Part shown: positions 47,519 through 56,568 of the stretch, in pieces | How positions within the stretch are numbered: the stretch's first letter is position 1 | How the letters are laid out: each line of letters opens with the position of its first letter | Source of the DNA: Bacillota bacterium | GTDB taxonomy: Bacteria > Bacillota > UBA4882 > UBA8346 | Direction: 5' to 3' | Assembly: GCA_023435225.1 (NCBI GenBank) | Contig: JAEYRX010000022.1 | Span: 62,001 to 126,000 of the forward strand | Length of the DNA: 64,000 nucleotides | Notes under the pieces: model-generated | Seen by the model: only the letters and a program-made list of their open reading frames with translations | Database searches by the model: none | Told to the model about the DNA's origin: nothing | Program-made: the position numbers and the translations under genes

Positions 47519-48589
47519 TCAATTCTGATCCACATTCTTTAATAGTTCCGCCTGAACAGCGGTAATTAACGGCTCAATCACTTCATCCATATTTCCTTCA
47601 ATAATTGAATCCAAGTGATATAATGTCAAATTAATCCGGTGATCGGTCAGCCGGTTTTGCGGGAAGTTATAAGTCCTGATTCGCTCACTCCGGTCGCCTG
47701 AACCAACCATATCCCGCCTGGCTTGGGCCATTTCCTGGTGCTGCTCACTGGTGAACTTCTCCAGCAATCTTGCCCGCAATACCTTCATTGCTTTTTCTTT
47801 ATTCTTTAATTGAGATTTTTCATCTTGACAAGTTACTACCAATCCGGTTGGTAGATGGGTAATCCGTACCGCCGAATCCGTTGTGTTAACACATTGACCG
47901 CCATGGCCGCCGGCTCTAAAAACATCAACCCGGAGATCATTGGGATTAATGGCCACATCTACCTCTTCAGCTTCAATTAATACGGCAACCGTAGCTGCCG
48001 ATGTATGAATTCTACCACTGGCCTCGGTCTCCGGAACCCGCTGAACCCGGTGAACACCGCTTTCAAACTTCATCCGGCTATATACGCCATTACCTTCAAT
48101 GGTAAAAATTATCTCTTTAAAACCACCCCGTTCGGATTCACTAGCGCTTAAAATCTCGGTTCTCCAACCTTTAGCTTCCACATAACGAGTATACATCCTG
48201 AATAAATCACCGGCAAATAAAGCGGCTTCATCGCCTCCGGTACCGGCCCGAATCTCCATAATGACGTTCTTATCATCATTCGGATCTTTCGGCAATAACA
48301 AAATCTTAATTTTGCCGGTAAGCCTTTCTTCTTCCGTCTCGAGTTGCTCAATTTCCTCTTCAAGAAGTTCCGCCTCTGCCCCGCTGGCTTCTTCCACCAT
48401 CTCTCGGGCCGTGGCTAGGTCGGCTTTTACTCTTTTATACTCTTGATAAGCTTCTACCAAATCAGTAATTGCCGCACTAGCTTTCGCTAATTTTTGAAAC
48501 AAAGGTTGATCGGCGATAACCTGCGGATCACTTAGTTGCCGGCTTAATTCGTGATATTTTTCCTCAATTGAAACTAACTTATCAAGCAT
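47519..48589 (-). CDS. prfA: peptide chain release factor 1
   Basis: A 356-residue RF1 with the GGQ loop RAGGHGGQCVNTTDSAVRI and the stop-codon recognition PxT-like region (VQRVPETEASGRIHTS). It terminates translation at UAA and UAG. ATG 48589 is taken because GGGAG lies six bases upstream; an earlier ATG-containing frame to 48616 lies in repeat sequence. Confidence 0.95.
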   Translation of the reverse strand: MLDKLVSIEEKYHELSRQLSDPQVIADQPLFQKLAKASAAITDLVEAYQEYKRVKADLATAREMVEEASGAEAELLEEEIEQLETEEERLTGKIKILLLPKDPNDDKNVIMEIRAGTGGDEAALFAGDLFRMYTRYVEAKGWRTEILSASESERGGFKEIIFTIEGNGVYSRMKFESGVHRVQRVPETEASGRIHTSAATVAVLIEAEEVDVAINPNDLRVDVFRAGGHGGQCVNTTDSAVRITHLPTGLVVTCQDEKSQLKNKEKAMKVLRARLLEKFTSEQHQEMAQARRDMVGSGDRSERIRTYNFPQNRLTDHRINLTLYHLDSIIEGNMDEVIEPLITAVQAELLKNVDQN

Positions 48590-48600
48590 TTTATCTCCCA

Positions 48601-48762
48601 AGTAGGCATGAGGCATGAGGTGAAAGGCGTGAGTAAAAACCTTTCAATACTCAACCATTATGCCGATTTAAACATTTATAATAATTATATAGAAAAATAA
48701 AAAATTAACCCTAAAACTCCACATTCATACTTATGCCTCACGCCTGTTAACTCATGCCTAGG
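48601..48762. repeat. inverted pair of GGCATGAGGC-type repeats between yqhQ and prfA
   Basis: GTAGGCATGAGGCATGAGG (48602-48620) and an inverted relative (tgcctcacgcctgttaactcatgcct) at 48733-48760 enclose an AT-rich spacer and can fold into a hairpin. Confidence 0.7.
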
Positions 48763-49705
48763 TTGTTGCCGGTTCAACTTCAACCTTAACAGTTTCGGAG
48801 GCATATACTTTACCCCCAACAATTACCGGAGACTCTTCGCGAAGAACAGCCACTAAAGAATTAATAGCTACTTCGATTTGTTGGTCATCCGGTTCCCGGG
48901 TGGTTAATTTCTGCAGCCAAAAACCAGGTAAACTGAGCCAACGCCATAAGAAAAAGTCTTGGTGTTTTCCGGTAAATTTGATAATCTCATATGAAACTCC
49001 CGCTACTACCGGCAATAAGAGAATACGGGTTAATAACCGCATCCAAATCGTATCATATTTCAAGAAAGAAAAGAAAATAGCGCTGACAATAACTACAAAT
49101 AACAAAAAACTAGTTCCGCAACGCGGATGAAAAGTAGTATGCTTTCTTACATTCTCAAGAGTCAAATCTTCTTTGGCCTCGTAGGTGTTGATTACTTTAT
49201 GCTCAGCTCCGTGGTAGGCAAAAACCCGACGGATATCTTTTAAAACTGAAACCGAAACAATATAACCTACTAAAATTAACATTCGTAAACCGCTCTCAAC
49301 TATATTCCCCCAGATAACTCCAGGTAGAAATTTATTTACCAACATTCGCCCAAGCAATGGCAGGATAATAAAGAGCACAACCGTTAAGGCTAAAGCCACT
49401 ACAACCATTAAAGTGGTTTCCCATGGTGAAAGTTTCGTCTCTTCTTCACCTTCCATGAATTGGTCGGCCGAGAACATCAACGCTTTCATCCCGATCCCGA
49501 ATGATTCACATAACGATACTACTCCCCGTAAAAATGGCCATTTTAAAAAAGAGTATTTTTTTGTAATCGTTCCAACCGGGTCCTTTTTTACCACTATTTC
49601 GCCATCACTTTTCCGGACCGCTACTGCGAGATAATCACGGCCTCGCATCATAACACCCTCGATTACCGCTTGCCCACCATACTGGAAATCGGGCTGCTTT
49701 TCCAT
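48758..49705 (-). CDS. yqhQ: DUF1385 membrane protein YqhQ
   Basis: A 315-residue polytopic protein of the DUF1385 family, commonly located between rpmE and prfA in Firmicutes. Features: YGGQAVIEGVMMRG near the N-terminus, FAYHGAEHKVINTYEA, and FHPRCGTSFLLFVV, plus four or five membrane helices. Function is unknown. The ATG at 49705 follows AGGTGAC. Confidence 0.92.
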   Translation of the reverse strand: MEKQPDFQYGGQAVIEGVMMRGRDYLAVAVRKSDGEIVVKKDPVGTITKKYSFLKWPFLRGVVSLCESFGIGMKALMFSADQFMEGEEETKLSPWETTLMVVVALALTVVLFIILPLLGRMLVNKFLPGVIWGNIVESGLRMLILVGYIVSVSVLKDIRRVFAYHGAEHKVINTYEAKEDLTLENVRKHTTFHPRCGTSFLLFVVIVSAIFFSFLKYDTIWMRLLTRILLLPVVAGVSYEIIKFTGKHQDFFLWRWLSLPGFWLQKLTTREPDDQQIEVAINSLVAVLREESPVIVGGKVYASETVKVEVEPATT

Positions 49706-49734
49706 AAAGTCACCTTCCTGCATATATTTAAAAT

Positions 49735-49835
49735 AGGCGTTAGGCGAGAGTCGAAAGGCTAAAGAAAATTCATAAATATATGGAACTTTCCATGTGTTAC
49801 TTTCGCCTGTCGCCTTTAGCCTTTAGCCTTTCTAC
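49735..49835. repeat. inverted pair of GGCGTTAGGCGA / GCCTTTAGCC words
   Basis: TAGGCGTTAGGCGAGAGTCG at 49735 and CGCCTGTCGCCTTTAGCCTTTAGCC at 49805 are imperfect inverted repeats in the rpmE-yqhQ gap. Confidence 0.65.
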
Positions 49836-49854
49836 TTTTCAGCACATAGAGAAA

Positions 49855-49873
49855 ACAGAGCCCGAAGCTCTGT
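49855..49873 (-). terminator. terminator downstream of rpmE
   Basis: ACAGAGC / GCTCTGT with a 5-base loop; on the minus strand it is followed by a T-rich TTTTCTCT stretch. Confidence 0.75.
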
Positions 49874-49882
49874 CTGTCTAAC

Positions 49883-50092
49883 TTATTTTTTCTCCAAGCG
49901 TTTCTTAAACTTCTCAACCTGACCGCCGCTATCTACGATACGTTGTTTACCGGTGAACATCGGATGGCACTTGGAACAAATTTCTACCCGGATTTCTTTT
50001 TTGGTAGAACCGGTTTCGAATGATGCACCGCAAGCGCAGGTCACCTTGGTCGTATTATACTGGGGATGAATTCCTTCTTTCACTACTGTCAC
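49883..50092 (-). CDS. rpmE: 50S ribosomal protein L31
   Basis: A 69-residue L31 of the zinc-binding type: CACG and CSKCHPMFTGKQR give the four-cysteine/His zinc site. GIHPQY at the N-terminus is the family start region. Confidence 0.95.
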   Translation of the reverse strand: MTVVKEGIHPQYNTTKVTCACGASFETGSTKKEIRVEICSKCHPMFTGKQRIVDSGGQVEKFKKRLEKK

Positions 50093-50246
50093 CTCACACT
50101 ACTAAAAATAATCAGTTATAGCAGCTTAAATTGTTATTTAAGCTGTTTTAACAATTGTCTCCATAATAACCTCTATATTATAACACAGTGACTTTTGGTG
50201 TGCAACAAAACATTTATGAAAGAATTTTACTTGATTTATCGCAGTT

Positions 50247-51494
50247 TTATTCTACTTTTTGATGAGCTACAGTATAATTACCAATTAATAAATCAGGAAA
50301 TTTAATTATTAACTTATCTAGCCATTCCTGAACAGTAGGTAGTTCTTCACTACTTATCTTATCTTCCAGCTTTTCCGGGTCAAGATTTAGGTTCCGCAAT
50401 TGTACTTGCTTAACTCCGGTTTCGGCTATTAATTCATAAAGAGCCTCTGTTTCCCGGCTTTGATTATTAAAACCGGGGAAAAACAATAAATTTAAGGCAA
50501 CCATTAAGCCCCGGTCGGCGGCGTACTTTAGCGACTTTTTAACATCCGCCAATTTAAATCCCTGTGGCTGATGATACCATTCATAATTCTCCGGTACGGC
50601 GGAGAATAAACTGACCCGGATACTGTCCAATCCCGCGTCCGAAATATTACAAATTGCCTCAAAATAACCGGCATTAGTGTTAATATTAATAATGCCCTTA
50701 TTGGTTATCTTCCTGATCTCTTTGATCGCCTGAACCAGCAATTCCCATTGCAAAGAAGGCTCCCCTTCACAACCCTGACCAAAACTAATGATGGCATCAC
50801 CGGCATTATTGAGGTGTTCTATTGCTATATCCTTTATCTCTTTTGGAGTAGGAATAAAATCAATCCGTTCTTGAGGAGAGGGGCAGCATTCGGCCGGTTG
50901 TTTGGAGATGCAACCTAAACAATTGGCGTTACAAACCGGAGATACCGGTATTCCCGCCTCCCACCGCTTGTAAAAAACATTTTGGGCAGTTAAACAATGA
51001 TAATCACGGGCACATTTGGCCAACTGTTTTAAAATCCGGTTATCCGGATACAACTTTAACTTTTCGGATATTAATCGTGATAAATCCCCTGAATTGTAAT
51101 AAACAGGGTTCCATTTCAAGTCCTCATCGGTTTTGACAGCCGCTACTTTTAATCTATCACCCACAGCGCCAACTGCAGTATAACCAAAAAGAGGCAATTC
51201 TTGAAGTTGGAATATTTCATAACCCGGAGTTAAACATCTGGTATAACCAACTGGTAAAATTGCCGCCACTGCAGTATTCTCTTCCAACACCTCTATTTGA
51301 TCCATATTTGAATTATATCCTAAGGGCGCTCTTCCGGGTAAAACCATAACTTCGGCTCCGACCGGCAGATCAATCCAATTTTCATCAGCCGGTTCCGCTT
51401 GCTTTCCGTTAATACCCACCGCTAACAGATTGGGGTCCGTGAAGAGTTTACCGCTTTCATCAGTATATATAAGTTTAATATTAGATGATTTCAT
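50247..51494 (-). CDS. radical SAM protein of unknown function
   Basis: A 415-residue radical SAM enzyme. The cluster motif is CNANCLGC (CX3CX2C), preceded by a domain of about 200 residues with no obvious cofactor motif and followed by GQGCEGEPSLQW and NTNAGY elements of the TIM barrel. The substrate is unknown. The ATG at 51494 is preferred because TTGGAG sits seven bases upstream. The frame stays open to 51623, but that extra 43-residue N-terminus is translated from MITE copy 3 and is an artefact. A second Cys cluster (PAECCPS) follows the main motif. Confidence 0.82.
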   Translation of the reverse strand: MKSSNIKLIYTDESGKLFTDPNLLAVGINGKQAEPADENWIDLPVGAEVMVLPGRAPLGYNSNMDQIEVLEENTAVAAILPVGYTRCLTPGYEIFQLQELPLFGYTAVGAVGDRLKVAAVKTDEDLKWNPVYYNSGDLSRLISEKLKLYPDNRILKQLAKCARDYHCLTAQNVFYKRWEAGIPVSPVCNANCLGCISKQPAECCPSPQERIDFIPTPKEIKDIAIEHLNNAGDAIISFGQGCEGEPSLQWELLVQAIKEIRKITNKGIININTNAGYFEAICNISDAGLDSIRVSLFSAVPENYEWYHQPQGFKLADVKKSLKYAADRGLMVALNLLFFPGFNNQSRETEALYELIAETGVKQVQLRNLNLDPEKLEDKISSEELPTVQEWLDKLIIKFPDLLIGNYTVAHQKVE

Positions 51495-51511
51495 TATTTC
51501 TCCAACCTTAG

Positions 51512-51609
51512 GGAAGCGCTGATTAATTGAATAAGTGACGATTTTGTGTTTCGCAAAATGCCTAATACCGCATATTTGCTCGCACAAAATCGGATTAATC
51601 AGCGCTTCC
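51512..51609. mobile_element. MITE copy 3 (98 bp, TTAG target duplication)
   Basis: GGAAGCGCTGATTAAT ends are perfect at both sides; TTAG is duplicated at 51508-51511 and 51610-51613. On the minus strand the right-hand duplication reads CTAA and contains the stop codon of the methyltransferase gene, so the element sits exactly between that stop and the ribosome site of the next gene. Confidence 0.93.
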
Positions 51610-52782
51610 TTAGATAACCTCAAAAATAAGACATTTTAAATACTCGGTCTCCGATACACCAACTAAAACCGGATGGTCCAAACCTTGAGTCCGCCGTTCC
51701 AAAAGATGCAGCCTTTTTTTACTATCTGCTGCCGCCGAAGTTATTACATCCCAGAACAACTCGGAACTTAAATGATGCGAACACGAGCAAGTAACCAAAA
51801 TTCCACCGGGCGGTAATAATTTCAGAGCCCGGAGATTAATCTCCTTATAACCACGAACGGCGCTGTCAATAGTCTGCTTGCTTTTGGTAAATGCCGGAGG
51901 ATCCAAAATTATTAATCCATATTCCTCTTTTCTCCCGGATTGGTCCCGGAGAAAATCGAAAGCATTGGCCACTTTAAACTGACAATTATCATCCAAACCA
52001 TTTAAAATTGCATTCTCGATGGCCATGTTAACGGCATCCTCGGATATATCAACCCCCAAAACACTTTTAGCTCCATAAGCCGCTGCATGAATCGCAAAAC
52101 TGCCGACATGGCAAAAACAATCCAAAGTCTTCCGGCCTTGAGAATACTTTGATAGAGCAGCCCGGTTAGCCGATTGATCTAAAAAATATCCGGTTTTTTG
52201 TCCTTCCAATAAATCAACCCGGAATTTTAGTTTATTGTCATGAATCAAAATAGAGGGTGGACATTCCCCGTAAACACAACCGGAACGTTCCGGGAGATCC
52301 TCTAAATGCCTTACCGACAGGTCGCTCCGCTCAATAATCGCCTTAGGATTGCATAATTCAACCAATAATTTGATAATGGTATCCCGGTTCACTTCCATCC
52401 CCATGGTCAGGAACTGGACTACCAAGTAATCTTCAAATTTATCAACTACCAATCCCGGTAACAAATCCGCCTCGCCAAAGACCAGACGGTAACAACTGGA
52501 ATTCGGCTTCACCCGTTTCCGATATTCCAGGGCCTTAATGAGTCGTTGCCGGAAAAATTTTTCATCGATGGACTCCCGGTTAGTAGTCAAAAACCTCACT
52601 GCAATCTGCGAAGCCTGGTTATAATAGCCTAAACCTAAAAAACGGCCCCGGTTGTCCAGCACTTCAACTACCTCACCGGATTTGACCCCGATCCCGATAA
52701 TTCCGATCTCTCCCTGGTAAATCCAGAGATGACCACCCTTTACCCGCCGATCCTTCCCGGCCTTAAGTACAACTTGATTCAT
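51610..52782 (-). CDS. rlmI: class I SAM-dependent rRNA methyltransferase, RlmI-like
   Basis: A protein of about 390 residues with an N-terminal PUA domain (KAGKDRRVKGGHLWIYQGEI) and a Rossmann methyltransferase domain: LDCFCHVGSFAIHAA, VLGVDISEDAVNMA, LIILDPPAFTKSK and LVTCSCSHH (the catalytic Cys region). It probably makes m5C on 23S rRNA. ATG 52782 follows GTTGGAGG. The stop codon is the one in the MITE target duplication. Confidence 0.9.
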   Translation of the reverse strand: MNQVVLKAGKDRRVKGGHLWIYQGEIGIIGIGVKSGEVVEVLDNRGRFLGLGYYNQASQIAVRFLTTNRESIDEKFFRQRLIKALEYRKRVKPNSSCYRLVFGEADLLPGLVVDKFEDYLVVQFLTMGMEVNRDTIIKLLVELCNPKAIIERSDLSVRHLEDLPERSGCVYGECPPSILIHDNKLKFRVDLLEGQKTGYFLDQSANRAALSKYSQGRKTLDCFCHVGSFAIHAAAYGAKSVLGVDISEDAVNMAIENAILNGLDDNCQFKVANAFDFLRDQSGRKEEYGLIILDPPAFTKSKQTIDSAVRGYKEINLRALKLLPPGGILVTCSCSHHLSSELFWDVITSAAADSKKRLHLLERRTQGLDHPVLVGVSETEYLKCLIFEVI

Positions 52783-52845
52783 TTTGCCTCCAACATTAAC
52801 ACCCAAAACTCAAATTTTTATAACCTTTATCAAAATTTTTAATTG

Positions 52846-54246
52846 TCAATTGGTTTTTCTTGCAATATTTCTTGCCGCAATAACTCCGGAAATTGAGGCT
52901 TGCATCAAACCTCTGGTGACTCCGGCTCCATCTCCAATTGCATACAGATTGGGGATTTCGGTCTGCAGATGACTGTTCAAACTAAGCCTTGAAGAATAAA
53001 ACTTTACCTCTACTCCATAAAGCAATGTATTTCGGGAGTTAACTCCGGGCGCAATTATATCCAAAGCCTTCAACATTTCCAATAATGCTAACAGATGACG
53101 GTAAGGCAATACCAGACTTAAATCACCGGGTGTAGCGGCTTCCAGAGTAGGTTTTACCAATCCCTTTGCCAAACGTTCTTTGGTTGAACGCCTTCCATTC
53201 TGGAGGTCGCCTAATCTTTGGACTATAACACCTCCGCCGAGCAAATTGGCTAACCCGGCTACGTAACGTCCATAAGTAATTGGTTCCTGGAATGGTTGCG
53301 TAAATGTTTTGCTGACCAATAAGGCGAAGTTGGTATTAGGAGTCTTCCGTTCCGCGTGGCTGTGTCCATTAACCGTAATCAAGCCTTCTTGATTTTCCAT
53401 TACCACTTCACCATGAGGGCACATACAAAAAGTGCGGACCCGATCCTCGAATGTTTTTGAATAATAAATAAACTTGGTCTCAAAAATTACGGAGGTCAAT
53501 TCCTCTAAAACTTCCGCCGGCAGTTCCACCCGGACTCCGATGTCAACCGGATTGACCGTTGATTCCAGTTTTAATCGTTTAGCTTCATTAACCAGCCAGT
53601 CGGAAGCGTCCCGTCCCGGACCAATTATCACATATTCACTCCGATACTCCTGACCGTTTGCGGTTTTAATTCCTTTTAAACTTCCATCATTGACAATAAT
53701 CTCCGCCACTTCGGTTCCGGTAAAAATCTCGACTCCCTTTTCCACCAAATAATCTTGCATCGCTTGGAGTACGGTTTTGGTATAACCGGTACCCAAATGC
53801 CTGATCCGGGAAGGAATTAACCTTAAATCGGCTAAAACTGCCCGTTTTTCGATCTGGGAGATAATATCCTCATCTGTTCCGTAAACCTTAGCCGGAGCGC
53901 CAAAATGTAAATATATGTCATCAATTGTCCTGATTAGTTTATGCAATTCTTGTTTGGATATATAATCATCGAGAAACCCGCCCACTTCCGGCGAGAGAGT
54001 CAACTTTCCGTCGCTAAAGGCGCCGGCGCCTCCCCAACCGCTGACGATCGAACAAGGAGTACAACTGGTACAGCCGGCCCCTTTTTCCGTTACCGCACAG
54101 ACCCGTTTTGCCAAATTACGTCCTTTTTCAAAGATAGCGATCTTTATATTAGGTTTTTTAACCAGTTCCAAGGCTGCAAAAATCCCAGCCGGTCCGCCCC
54201 CGATGATAATAACGTCAAATTGAGTTTTCAAATTGTTCACCGTCAT
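52846..54246 (-). CDS. FAD-dependent oxidoreductase (uncharacterised dehydrogenase family)
   Basis: A 466-residue flavoprotein: FAD motif IIGGGPAGIFAALEL, NVEVEI-like second strand (IAIFEKGRNLAKR), ATEKGAGCTSCTPCSIVSGW with several cysteines, and the C-terminal YAIGDGAGVTRGLMQASISG. It belongs to the COG2509-type dehydrogenase family whose substrate is unknown. It is transcribed with the methyltransferase downstream. Confidence 0.85.
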   Translation of the reverse strand: MTVNNLKTQFDVIIIGGGPAGIFAALELVKKPNIKIAIFEKGRNLAKRVCAVTEKGAGCTSCTPCSIVSGWGGAGAFSDGKLTLSPEVGGFLDDYISKQELHKLIRTIDDIYLHFGAPAKVYGTDEDIISQIEKRAVLADLRLIPSRIRHLGTGYTKTVLQAMQDYLVEKGVEIFTGTEVAEIIVNDGSLKGIKTANGQEYRSEYVIIGPGRDASDWLVNEAKRLKLESTVNPVDIGVRVELPAEVLEELTSVIFETKFIYYSKTFEDRVRTFCMCPHGEVVMENQEGLITVNGHSHAERKTPNTNFALLVSKTFTQPFQEPITYGRYVAGLANLLGGGVIVQRLGDLQNGRRSTKERLAKGLVKPTLEAATPGDLSLVLPYRHLLALLEMLKALDIIAPGVNSRNTLLYGVEVKFYSSRLSLNSHLQTEIPNLYAIGDGAGVTRGLMQASISGVIAARNIARKTN

Positions 54247-54425
54247 TTCGCTCTTTAGTTGTAGGTTGTCTGGAAAACTGGAAAATATGTCTATAATGCA
54301 TTTAAATACTCACAAATTTATATAATTCAACACTATAAAAATTTTTCCTTTTTATATATGTTAAGCCGATCCTAATGCAACTCAATTAATAATAGATTAG
54401 CAAGTAATTTTTATTGTCTCAATAA

Positions 54426-54526
54426 ATTACGATAACACAGATTAACACAGATTTGTAGGATTTACACAGAATATATTTAAGATTCTAATCCGCGTTAATC
54501 AATATTAATCTACGTTAATCCGTGTC
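54426..54526. repeat. inverted AACACAGATTAACACAGATT-type repeats
   Basis: AACACAGATTAACACAGATT (54434) and inverted relatives ending ACGTTAATCCGTGT (54525) fill most of the 318-bp gap upstream of the YigZ gene. Nothing else is visible in that gap except the promoter. A truncated relative (GTAAAATCCGTGTTAATCC) follows the gene at 55200. Confidence 0.65.
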
Positions 54527-54529
54527 CTA

Positions 54530-54558
54530 GTGACTTTAAATAATTACAATGGTATACT
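54530..54558 (+). promoter_or_regulatory. promoter immediately upstream of yigZ (possible leaderless start)
   Basis: GTGACT, 17-base spacer, TATACT; the -10 ends six bases before the ATG at 54565. Transcription would begin at or near the A of the ATG. No ribosome site is visible upstream. Confidence 0.5.
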
Positions 54559-54564
54559 AATAAC

Positions 54565-55176
54565 ATGGATTATAAAGCTTATAAAACTATTCAAAAACCA
54601 TATTCGACCGAATTAGTCATCGAGCGCTCCCGTTTTATCGGTCATTGTTCCGAAGTAGCCGATGAAACCGAAGCTAAGGCCTTTATTACGAAAATACGGG
54701 CCGAGCATGCCCAGGCCACCCATAACTGTTACGCTTATCGGATTGGCATTAATGTCGAACCGGTGGAATATTTTAATGATCATGGCGAACCCAGCGGAAC
54801 CGCCGGCAAACCAATCTTGGGGGCTATTCAACGTTTGGAGTTGACCAATGTAGTAGTGGTGGTCACCCGCTATTTTGGCGGTAAAAAATTGGGGGTCAGG
54901 GGTTTAATCGAAGCCTATGGCGCGACCGCGACCGCCGTATTAGAGCAAGCCGAAGTTGTCATCAAAATACCCAGGTTTGCCGTTACCCTTACTTACCAAT
55001 ATCCTGACCATTCGCTGGTCCAATACCGGTTGCAGCAGATCGATGCCGAAGTGATCAACACCTACTTTACCGAGATTGTCAGTTCCGAGATATTAATTCC
55101 GGAAGCCAACTGGGAGTTATTTAATTCCTTGATTAATGAACTACCGGGAATAAAATATAAACTAACAAGTGAATGA
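54565..55176 (+). CDS. yigZ: YigZ/IMPACT family protein
   Basis: A 203-residue protein of the UPF0029/IMPACT family: SRFIGHCSEV, HNCYAYRIG, FNDHGEPSGTAGKPIL and VVVTRYFGGKKLGVRGL are diagnostic. The C-terminal domain (DUF1949) follows. It is linked to translation-related functions in other organisms, with unknown molecular role. The start is the conserved MDYKAYKTIQKP, but lacks a Shine-Dalgarno site. Confidence 0.93.
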   Translation: MDYKAYKTIQKPYSTELVIERSRFIGHCSEVADETEAKAFITKIRAEHAQATHNCYAYRIGINVEPVEYFNDHGEPSGTAGKPILGAIQRLELTNVVVVVTRYFGGKKLGVRGLIEAYGATATAVLEQAEVVIKIPRFAVTLTYQYPDHSLVQYRLQQIDAEVINTYFTEIVSSEILIPEANWELFNSLINELPGIKYKLTSE

Positions 55177-55318
55177 ATATGTTTTTAATTTTTAATCCCT
55201 GTAAAATCCGTGTAAAATCCGTGTTAATCCCGTCAAAAAAGTTTTTAAAGGTTCCAACTTCACTCTCTTTATTTAGAAATATCAACCTGGCTTACCGGAC
55301 TTTTCTTAAATTATCCCC

Positions 55319-55347
55319 TTGAATTTACTATTTGCTTGTGGTAAAAT
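55319..55347 (+). promoter_or_regulatory. promoter of the tRNA-Leu gene
   Basis: TTGAAT, 17 bases, TAAAAT, ending 23 bp before the tRNA. Confidence 0.6.
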
Positions 55348-55370
55348 CATTTTACGTGTTAAACATATGT

Positions 55371-55456
55371 GCCGAAGTGGCGGAACGGCAGACGCAGAGG
55401 ACTCAAAATCCTCCACCCTTAAAAGTGTGTGGGTTCAAATCCCACCTTCGGCACCA
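55371..55456 (+). tRNA. tRNA-Leu (anticodon CAA)
   Basis: Type II tRNA with a 7-bp acceptor stem (GCCGAAG / CTTCGGC), anticodon stem-loop GAGGA-CTCAAAA-TCCTC (anticodon CAA, reading UUG), a long variable arm, T-arm GGGTTCAAATCCC and an encoded CCA end. Confidence 0.96.
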
Positions 55457-55470
55457 AATTTTAAAATTTA

Positions 55471-55498
55471 AAACCTTTCTTAAATGAAAGGTTTTTTT
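55471..55498 (+). terminator. terminator of the tRNA gene
   Basis: AAACCTTTC / GAAAGGTTT with a six-base loop, followed by a T run. Confidence 0.88.
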
Positions 55499-55550
55499 AT
55501 TTGCTGTCGGAGAAGTAAAGAGGTACAATACTAATTTTCTTTTTTTAGTA

Positions 55551-56082
55551 TTACTCTGTAGGTATCCAACGATATGCTCTCCTAAATCCTAATTCTTCTG
55601 CTTCCTTAATACTTTCGACATAAAACTCTCCTTTTTTAATTTCAATAGAAACTCTATCATATTGCTGATCGAAAGGAAGATGATAAATTTTAGTCCCATC
55701 TCTTCTAGAGATATTACATTTAATACATGGATATCTTTCAAAAGATTGGTTTTCTAATACTTTTATCCTTAATTTCTTTGCGAATTTTCTTGCTATATCT
55801 GATAACTTTGTAGTAGTGACAAAAACCGCTTGAATTTTCTTGTCAGGATTTTCAATTTCAAATGCAACAACAGTTCCATATAGTTGAAAAATATGTTTTT
55901 CATGAATGGTTTTATCTTTTGACCAATATTTACATTGTACTATTTCAATCTCATTATCCTTAAATGCGATTTTCACTAACCTTTAAAACCACAAAATCAG
56001 TAAATCTTCTATTCCCATATAATTTAACCAGTTCTTGTTTTGCCTTTTCAATCCGGGAATCAATAAGTTTTAAATTTCTCAT
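55551..56082 (-). pseudogene. Mrr-like restriction endonuclease relic (two overlapping frames)
   Basis: An ORF from GTG 55976 to 55551 (141 residues) carries NEIEIVQCKYWSKDKTIHEK, the QxK half of a Mrr-type nuclease active site, and VFVTTTKLSDIARKFA. A preceding frame from ATG 56082 (with GGGGGTAAAG upstream) encodes 40 residues and stops at 55960, overlapping the second frame by 17 bases. The first half of the nuclease core, including the usual catalytic Asp, is missing, so the locus looks frameshifted and deleted. A real pair of small genes cannot be excluded. Confidence 0.5.
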
Positions 56083-56234
56083 CTTTACCCCCTAATTATA
56101 TAGTGTTTTTATTAATATCGGATGGAAACTTATAACAAGTTAGATATTTAGTACTATATTTAAAGGATATCGCACACTTTGAAAGCACCTTGGTATAAAA
56201 GGCGCCTTTTTCGACCAGCCTCCCCCCGCCAAAA

Positions 56235-56310
56235 TTAAGCCGCTTAACTTAAAAGTTTAGCCGCTTAACTTTAAAATAAAGCGGCTTAATTTTAAAATTT
56301 AGCCGCTAAA
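56235..56310. repeat. cluster of four AGCCGCTTAA-type motifs
   Basis: TTAAGCCGCTTAA (56235), TTTAGCCGCTTAA (56256), AAAGCGGCTTAA (56278) and TTTAGCCGCTAAA (56298) are spaced about 21 bases apart, each near-palindromic. Origin unknown; possible binding-site array or stacked hairpins. The rest of 56083-56568 has no gene I can support. Confidence 0.65.
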
Positions 56311-56568
56311 TTATAAATCCTCCCAAATGGAAACCTCAGCTTTTTCTGGCACAATGAAATAAGGAGTCCTGAAAGCGCGGCGAAAGGAAAAAATATCAGA
56401 CTTTATACGATAAGATGGATGAAGCGGATAATGTTTACGGTTTTACTAAGAAAGCGATCAAACCGATATGCCGAAGAACTAACTTGGATTTTCTTTACAT
56501 AAAAAAAAGATGTCTTAACCGTTATATTTTGGGGTCTATATATAATAAGCCGGGTAGAATATCACCCT

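Noticed and set aside
56101..56568. Possible CRISPR or phage attachment region
   Set aside because: The four short motifs are not separated by unique spacers of CRISPR length, and no cas genes or integrase are present.
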